Position numbers and translations under genes: made by a program
Assembly (NCBI GenBank): GCA_002348315.1
Contig: DEAW01000125.1
Location: forward strand, 1-20,832
DNA length: 20,832 nt
Direction: 5' to 3'
DNA from: Planctomycetaceae bacterium UBA2972
GTDB taxonomy: Bacteria > Planctomycetota > Planctomycetia > Pirellulales > Pirellulaceae
Notes under the pieces: model-generated
Database searches by the model: none
What the model saw: the letters and a program-made list of their open reading frames with translations, nothing else
What the model was told of the DNA's origin: nothing
Shown here: in pieces, positions 16,391 to 20,832 of the stretch
How the letters are laid out: every line of letters starts with the position of its first letter
Position numbering within the stretch: the first letter of the stretch is position 1

Positions 16391-18289
16391 TTACTCGTCC
16401 TCGGCAGTGATCGTTACTGTAGATTCGATCCAGTCACGGACATCAATTCCATCAGACTTGATATCTGCACGTACCAGGTAGTGACCGGGCTTTGACGGCA
16501 ATTCGATTAACACGCGTACTCCAGTAAAGGCACCAGCAGGTACTTTCGTTGCCTTGGTGACTGACATCAATCGTGCACCTTCAGGCAGTCTAAAGTCGAC
16601 TTCATAATCTCGACGCTTACCTGAGTGGTTTGTAATCGTGACGTTGAATTCATGTACGGTGCCTGGCTTCACACTCAGGCCGTAGGGATACATTGAGGCC
16701 CATTGTTCATCCACCGCATAGTTCGGATCGTCCCAGACAGTCAATTCCTGAATTGCATCAATCCGAGTACGAAAGCCTTTCTCTAATGATTCCAGCTCTT
16801 TTTCAGAAAACCGAAACACGTGCGGAATATGCTCGTTGATAAGCCAATAGTCGTTACCCAGGGCCTTCACCTGTTCAAGACAAAACAGGAACCCATCATT
16901 CTTGTGCAGCAAGTTGCGATTCAGCACACAATAGTCGTCCATGCCGGAGGGCGAAAAGGCGTCTCCGATAAAGAAGACCGGTGATTCCTCCCGACTCTCA
17001 ACCAATAACGCTCCATGATAAAACGTCTGTCCGGGAAAGGACCGAAACGTTAACTTGAACTCATGAAACTGCATCGTCTCTCCGTGTTGTTTGGCCAACA
17101 CTTCTTTAATCGGGATATGATGCAGACACGGCATGTGATAATTACCGGGGTGACGCAGTATATCCACATAATGCCTCAGAGCATAAACAGGGCAATCAAA
17201 TTCTTCACTGGCCTGCTGGACCGAATCGGTATGGTCGTCGTGATAATGAGTGACGAAGATCCCGTCGACCTTATTAATAATTCCAGCCTGCAAAAGTTCT
17301 TTGACGCCATCGATCACGCCTGTATTACCGCAATCGATCAATAGACTATGACCTGTCTCGGAGATTATCAGTCGACTCGTCCCTTTAACCCAAATCCACT
17401 CGGGCGTATCCTGATACGCCGAGTAAGGCATCAGTGAAAAGTCTGCGTCCTCGCCAAGCACTCGCTTTGCACATAGCCCCATGCGTTCTTCTTTGAAATA
17501 CCAATTCAAAGCACTCGTGCTGAGATAGGATCGATAGACATCGCGAATCCGTGACGCCAGCTTATCTAAAGCCTGTCGGGGCTTGGTAATAACCTGGCCT
17601 CTGGCTGGCACGAGCATATCGGCATCGAGTGCCCGCACCTTTTCAAGGCTGTCCAACAGGGCCGCAAATCGACCACCATACCCGTGGTATCCTCTGACAT
17701 TTGCTTCCTCAATAGCATCCTGATAACTATAGATATCTAAGATTTTCCCGACACCTGCGATGAGGTCACCGGTAAACACGATCTTTTGCCCGGCAATTTC
17801 TGAAACGTATGATAGGCTGCCACGCGTAAACCCTGGCGTTTCCAATGCCGTGAGCGTAACACCGCCAAGATCAAGCTCGTCGCCCTCGGTCATCCACTTA
17901 GCTACCTTCAATCCCGTTGCTAAGATCTTGGTCGATTGCTGAGCGTAATCGTGAAACCTAGCTTGTTGAAACTCCTGCCAAAATGCTTCCGGATTTTCTA
18001 TCAAAGCACGCTCTGATTCCGGAGCAACCACTTTAGCTCCATTGGCAATCAGAGATTCAGCAGCCCAAACGACATCGCGCCGATGGTGACTCAGCAATAC
18101 CCAATCGGCTTTTACCTGAGGACGATCCACCACTCCATACACGATGGCCGTAGCTTCATCTCCTCGTATCCGTACACTGTTTACTGTTCCTGCCTTGATT
18201 TCCAGGCGGTTCGTGAGTTTAGCCCCAAAGCTGGCTTGGCTACAAACCGTCAGAAAAATAAACAATGTTGAAATAACAAACCGTTTCAT
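16391..18289 (-). CDS. Exported protein with tandem MBL-fold domains (first degenerate) and C-terminal Ig-like domain
   Basis: A 632-residue protein with a signal peptide (about 1-22, MKRFVISTLFIFLTVC). The first MBL-like domain (about 35-240) keeps the fold markers GDEATAIVYG, TPGFTRGS and FTGD (172-175) but has lost metal ligands. The HxHxDH site reads HHRRDV (68-73), the usual His after TPG is Phe, and the late PxHG is PARG. The second domain (about 295-490) is intact: THYHDDH with H348, H350, D352 and H353, then H425, D443 in FIGDAF, and H487. Residues about 537-630 form a beta-rich NEW3/Ig-like domain (LSVKPGTVHEFNVTITN). GAGGTG at 18295-18300 sits 5 nt before the ATG. It is probably a periplasmic zinc hydrolase with a structural pseudo-domain. 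Substrate unknown. Neighbouring ABC genes suggest a transport-linked role. Confidence 0.85.
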   Translation of the reverse strand: MKRFVISTLFIFLTVCSQASFGAKLTNRLEIKAGTVNSVRIRGDEATAIVYGVVDRPQVKADWVLLSHHRRDVVWAAESLIANGAKVVAPESERALIENPEAFWQEFQQARFHDYAQQSTKILATGLKVAKWMTEGDELDLGGVTLTALETPGFTRGSLSYVSEIAGQKIVFTGDLIAGVGKILDIYSYQDAIEEANVRGYHGYGGRFAALLDSLEKVRALDADMLVPARGQVITKPRQALDKLASRIRDVYRSYLSTSALNWYFKEERMGLCAKRVLGEDADFSLMPYSAYQDTPEWIWVKGTSRLIISETGHSLLIDCGNTGVIDGVKELLQAGIINKVDGIFVTHYHDDHTDSVQQASEEFDCPVYALRHYVDILRHPGNYHMPCLHHIPIKEVLAKQHGETMQFHEFKLTFRSFPGQTFYHGALLVESREESPVFFIGDAFSPSGMDDYCVLNRNLLHKNDGFLFCLEQVKALGNDYWLINEHIPHVFRFSEKELESLEKGFRTRIDAIQELTVWDDPNYAVDEQWASMYPYGLSVKPGTVHEFNVTITNHSGKRRDYEVDFRLPEGARLMSVTKATKVPAGAFTGVRVLIELPSKPGHYLVRADIKSDGIDVRDWIESTVTITAEDE

Positions 18290-18390
18290 ACGGACACCTC
18301 GAAGAATCTGGGTTCGGTTTTATTGAGGCAGCAGCAATGGAGCCAGCCCTCACTGAATTTTACACCATTCTAAAGCGCCCAGTGTATGAA

Positions 18391-19557
18391 TCAAACGAGC
18401 GTCATTAGAGAGGGACTGGCAACGACCATTACCGCTACCATGACAGCAGAGAGGACTAATGCAAAAACGCCTAAAACTACAAGCTCTGTTGCTAACAGCA
18501 GTTTCACCTTAATTGCTGAACACCCGAGGTATTGCATGGTCTCTAAATGTTGTTTTCTCAATTGGATGGACTGGACAATTGAAGTGACAACCATGACGGC
18601 AGAAATAACCATCAAAATAATAAAAACAAGATCAAGAATCTCCTTCACTTGAAATACATAATCCATTAACTTTTGGAATTCCTGCTCGGGAACAACCACT
18701 TGCAATGCTCGATCATCCAGATACGCAGCCTGAAACAAGGCATTGGATTCGTCATCCTGTGGCCAGACCGCGACCGCTGAGATCCTATATTGTGATTGCT
18801 CACCATGAAAATGGACTCGATGTCGATTTTCTGCCGTCAATTTGGTTTCTGTTTGGCTTGGTATATGAGCACCTTCAACTCCGTGCAGCCTTGAGTTCCG
18901 ATCCACGGCAGAACCAATATCATTATCCTCATGTATATGCCCGTAGCCATCGAGCAACCAGGCTGTTTCAAGAGAGATCAGTACGACAGAATCATCCGCC
19001 GTCCCTGTAGGCTCAAGCGTGCCCACGACCTCCAAATCATAGGGCATCATATCCCCAATCCCAAAGAGGCTTTTCATATCGGTCCTGACCGTCGACTTCC
19101 CTTCCAAACGTTTGGCGACCTCCGCTCCGACGACACACGTTCCCATTTCCGCAAACGTAGTTCCTGACGCGATCTCCAGCCCTTTGGCTGTCAAAAATGC
19201 ACTGCTGGTACCAATGACAGCCCAGGCCCCCCGGGAGGCAGTATGGGACAAATGCAGCGGGGCGGTAATTAGCCCATCGTGCAGGTTTACTTTTTCATAA
19301 TCGCCGTGCGTCATCGCTTGCTGGAGTTCCCCCACATAGAATTGAGCCCGAAGCACGAGATCGAACCGATCTCCACGGGCTCCAACCAACAGCGAGGGAT
19401 TCTGACTACGAGCTTCTAATTCCGATTGATAAGCGGAAGTGACATAACTGGTCGTTAGCGGTAAGGCCAGTGATAGAGCTACGATGACGACCAACGTCGT
19501 GGACAACTTCCACTGAGACCGTAAGTACGCTGTTGCCAGTTTGATTATGTCGAACAT
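18391..19557 (-). CDS. FtsX/MacB-type ABC transporter permease, short C-terminus
   Basis: A 388-residue permease. One N-terminal helix (about 19-42, STTLVVIVALSLALPLTTSY) is followed by a large extracytoplasmic domain (about 43-300). That domain starts with the NPSLLVGARGDRFDLVL segment seen in MacB-like permeases of the 'VGARG' subgroup, and holds a His-rich loop (DGYGHIHEDND). Two C-terminal hydrophobic segments (about 307-330 and 353-383) follow, separated by the FtsX coupling loop with HLETMQYLGCSAIKVK. Standard FtsX-domain permeases have three C-terminal helices, so the last seems missing. After the TGA the same frame is not open. The start overlaps the ATPase gene by 13 nt, so the pair is co-translated. 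It probably acts as a mechanotransmitting or export permease for a substrate in the envelope. Confidence 0.87.
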   Translation of the reverse strand: MFDIIKLATAYLRSQWKLSTTLVVIVALSLALPLTTSYVTSAYQSELEARSQNPSLLVGARGDRFDLVLRAQFYVGELQQAMTHGDYEKVNLHDGLITAPLHLSHTASRGAWAVIGTSSAFLTAKGLEIASGTTFAEMGTCVVGAEVAKRLEGKSTVRTDMKSLFGIGDMMPYDLEVVGTLEPTGTADDSVVLISLETAWLLDGYGHIHEDNDIGSAVDRNSRLHGVEGAHIPSQTETKLTAENRHRVHFHGEQSQYRISAVAVWPQDDESNALFQAAYLDDRALQVVVPEQEFQKLMDYVFQVKEILDLVFIILMVISAVMVVTSIVQSIQLRKQHLETMQYLGCSAIKVKLLLATELVVLGVFALVLSAVMVAVMVVASPSLMTLV

Positions 19558-20228
19558 AACTGGCCCCCCGCGTTGATCTGCGAAAACGGGAGAACTTGCG
19601 AAAACCGATCCAGATTATCGGCAGCATGTGTAACAACAATCAGCGTTGCGTTGATTTCATTGGCTTGCTCAAAGAGTAAATCCCATACCTGCTTTGCATT
19701 GTCCGCATCCAGGTTAGCCGTCGGTTCATCAGCCAAAATCAGTTGAGGTTTATTGAGTAAGGCACGGCAAATTGCAATTCGCTGTTGTTCGCCCCGTGAA
19801 AACTGACTTACCTGACGATTGCTTAGCTCACTAAGTCCCATCTTTTGGATAAGGTAGTCCAATCTTTCGGCGATCTCGGCATCCTGTGGCAGACTGGACA
19901 ACATCACCGGCAATAAAATGTTGTCCCGCATGGATAGGTATTCAATGAGTCGGAAATCCTGAAACACGAATCCAACGTTGTCTAGACGAAATTGACGCTG
20001 TTGTTGATCACTTTTATCCAGCAGCCGTTCGTGATTAAGAGTGATTTCACCGCTCAAGCCCGCATGCACAGGTTTAATACCTGCTATCAGATTCAGCAAG
20101 GTCGTCTTACCACACCCGCTCGGCCCGGTAATGGCTGTGTGCTGTTGATTGGCAATATCCAATTGCGGCACATTCAATTCAAATGGGCTATTGGGATATC
20201 TAAATTCGAGATTACATACAGTTAGCAT
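19545..20228 (-). CDS. ABC transporter ATP-binding protein (LolD/MacB/FtsE type)
   Basis: A 227-residue ABC ATPase, the normal size for the LolD/FtsE/MacB-NBD group. Walker A GPSGCGKT (35-42), Q-loop FVFQD (Q90), signature FSRGEQQR (143-150, a variant of LSGGQ), Walker B LILADE (163-168), D-loop NLDAD and H-loop H201 are all present, so it should be active. It pairs with the FtsX-type permease, with a 13-nt overlap. As the first gene of the minus-strand cluster it is read from the 134-bp divergent region 20229-20362. The Shine-Dalgarno site is weak. Confidence 0.93.
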   Translation of the reverse strand: MLTVCNLEFRYPNSPFELNVPQLDIANQQHTAITGPSGCGKTTLLNLIAGIKPVHAGLSGEITLNHERLLDKSDQQQRQFRLDNVGFVFQDFRLIEYLSMRDNILLPVMLSSLPQDAEIAERLDYLIQKMGLSELSNRQVSQFSRGEQQRIAICRALLNKPQLILADEPTANLDADNAKQVWDLLFEQANEINATLIVVTHAADNLDRFSQVLPFSQINAGGQLCST

Positions 20229-20362
20229 TCCGTGATTTTATCAACGATTCCAAGCATACAAAACTTACTGCCTGCCAATAGTACGCAAATGCCTCTGTTT
20301 TTAATAAAATAGAGATTGATTCGTTGTATAAAATTCCCTCTCTCAAACGCAAATGAACCCGC

Positions 20363-20832
20363 ATGACCGCGCGTCAGAAACTACTGATACCTGCCGCTAT
20401 CCTGATCGCAGTACTCGCGATAGATATTCCGGAACTGAGTGCGCAGGAAATCGACTTCAATCGAGACGTCCGTCCGATCCTTTCAAACAATTGCTTTCAA
20501 TGCCATGGCCCGGATGCAGCCGCCCGGCAGGCAGAATTAAGGCTGGATAATGCCGAGGGCATTTCAGAACAACGAGACCCACCGCTGATTGTCAAAGGGA
20601 ATGTTTCACAAGGTGAGTTCCTTCATCGAATCATGACAGATGACGGCGATTTAATCATGCCCCCGGCGGATTCGAACCGTGAATTAACACCACAGCAAAT
20701 TGAAACTTTGAAACGCTGGGTAGAGCAGGGGGCCGAGTACTCTGTCCATTGGTCTTTTACTCCTCCTGAGAAACGGGAACTCCCTAAACTACAAAATCCG
20801 CAATGGCCGCGCAACGACATTGACCACTTCAT
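20363..20832 (+). CDS. PSD1 / planctomycete cytochrome C protein, N-terminal part
   Basis: An open frame from ATG 20363 to the window end (156 codons, no stop), truncated by the window edge. It has a signal peptide (MTARQKLLIPAAILIAVLAI, cleaved near LSAQ, about 27). It continues EIDFNRDVRPILSNNCFQCH, with the heme-binding CFQCH (C44, C47, H48), then HGPDAAARQAELRLD, and a later MPP (methionine ligand region of this cytochrome family). RWVEQGAEYSVHWSF closes the domain. This is the standard opening of planctomycete PSCyt1-DUF1549-DUF1553 proteins, usually about 800-1100 residues and followed by a DUF1501 gene. It is exported and heme-bearing, and probably links to oxidation of an organic substrate. 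No clear ribosome-binding site. A TATAAAA at 20327-20333 could be a -10 element, but I see no matching -35. Confidence 0.92.
   Translation, partial: MTARQKLLIPAAILIAVLAIDIPELSAQEIDFNRDVRPILSNNCFQCHGPDAAARQAELRLDNAEGISEQRDPPLIVKGNVSQGEFLHRIMTDDGDLIMPPADSNRELTPQQIETLKRWVEQGAEYSVHWSFTPPEKRELPKLQNPQWPRNDIDHF

Noticed and set aside
20353..20550. 65-codon plus-strand frame starting ATG 20353
   Set aside because: It is out of frame with the PSD1 cytochrome starting at 20363, which has a signal peptide and a CFQCH heme motif.

Overview
The window looks like a piece of a planctomycete chromosome (phylum Planctomycetota, class Planctomycetia; genus not assignable from this sequence). The evidence is the gene content. 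There are two DUF1501 proteins (one only a tail), the head of a PSD1-type 'planctomycete cytochrome C' protein, a 1029-residue PVC-type dehydrogenase/HEAT/CxxCH cytochrome, a sialate O-acetylesterase-like SGNH esterase, and many exported proteins with long unassigned parts. Genes are loosely packed in short operons that change strand often. No tRNA, rRNA, CRISPR array, IS element or phage gene was seen.

Layout. 1-135 is the C-terminus of a DUF1501 protein. 188-2065 (+) holds a D-aminoacylase-type amidohydrolase followed by a small FmdB-like protein that has lost its zinc-binding cysteines. 2214-3137 (+) is an exported CPPC thioredoxin-fold protein, separated by a bidirectional terminator from an orphan DUF1501 gene (3222-4556, -). 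4721-6133 (+) is an exported SGNH/sialate O-acetylesterase with its own terminator. 6186-8419 (-) holds two consecutive genes, an exported SecD-P1-head-like protein and a GT-C (ArnT/PMT-like) membrane glycosyltransferase. Each is interrupted by one in-frame TAG while the reading frame and family similarity continue on both sides. 8535-9665 (+) is an enolase-superfamily sugar-acid dehydratase. It converges on an operon (11642-9820, -) of a glycerophosphodiester phosphodiesterase and an exported metallo-beta-lactamase-fold hydrolase, and the junction carries a ~151-bp imperfect palindrome. 11720-14809 (+) is the dehydrogenase/HEAT/cytochrome fusion. It overlaps tail-to-tail by 7 bp with a minus-strand cluster (20228-14803): ABC ATPase, FtsX-type permease, an exported protein with a degenerate plus an intact MBL domain, and an unrecognised exported protein. 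20363 to the window end is the start of a PSD1 cytochrome.

How the genes may work together. Most products act outside the cytoplasm and fit scavenging of polymers and cell-envelope debris: D-amino-acid derivatives, acetylated sugars, sugar acids, glycerophosphodiesters and oxidation of sugars or alcohols. The least explained unit is the ABC/permease/tandem-MBL/unknown cluster. It reads as a transport-linked periplasmic system whose substrate cannot be read from sequence. The two amber-interrupted neighbours are the clearest anomaly. TAG is also the natural stop of four intact genes here, so local gene decay is the simplest explanation. Two of those four TAG stops are directly followed by a second stop codon, so an amber-suppression test is worth doing.
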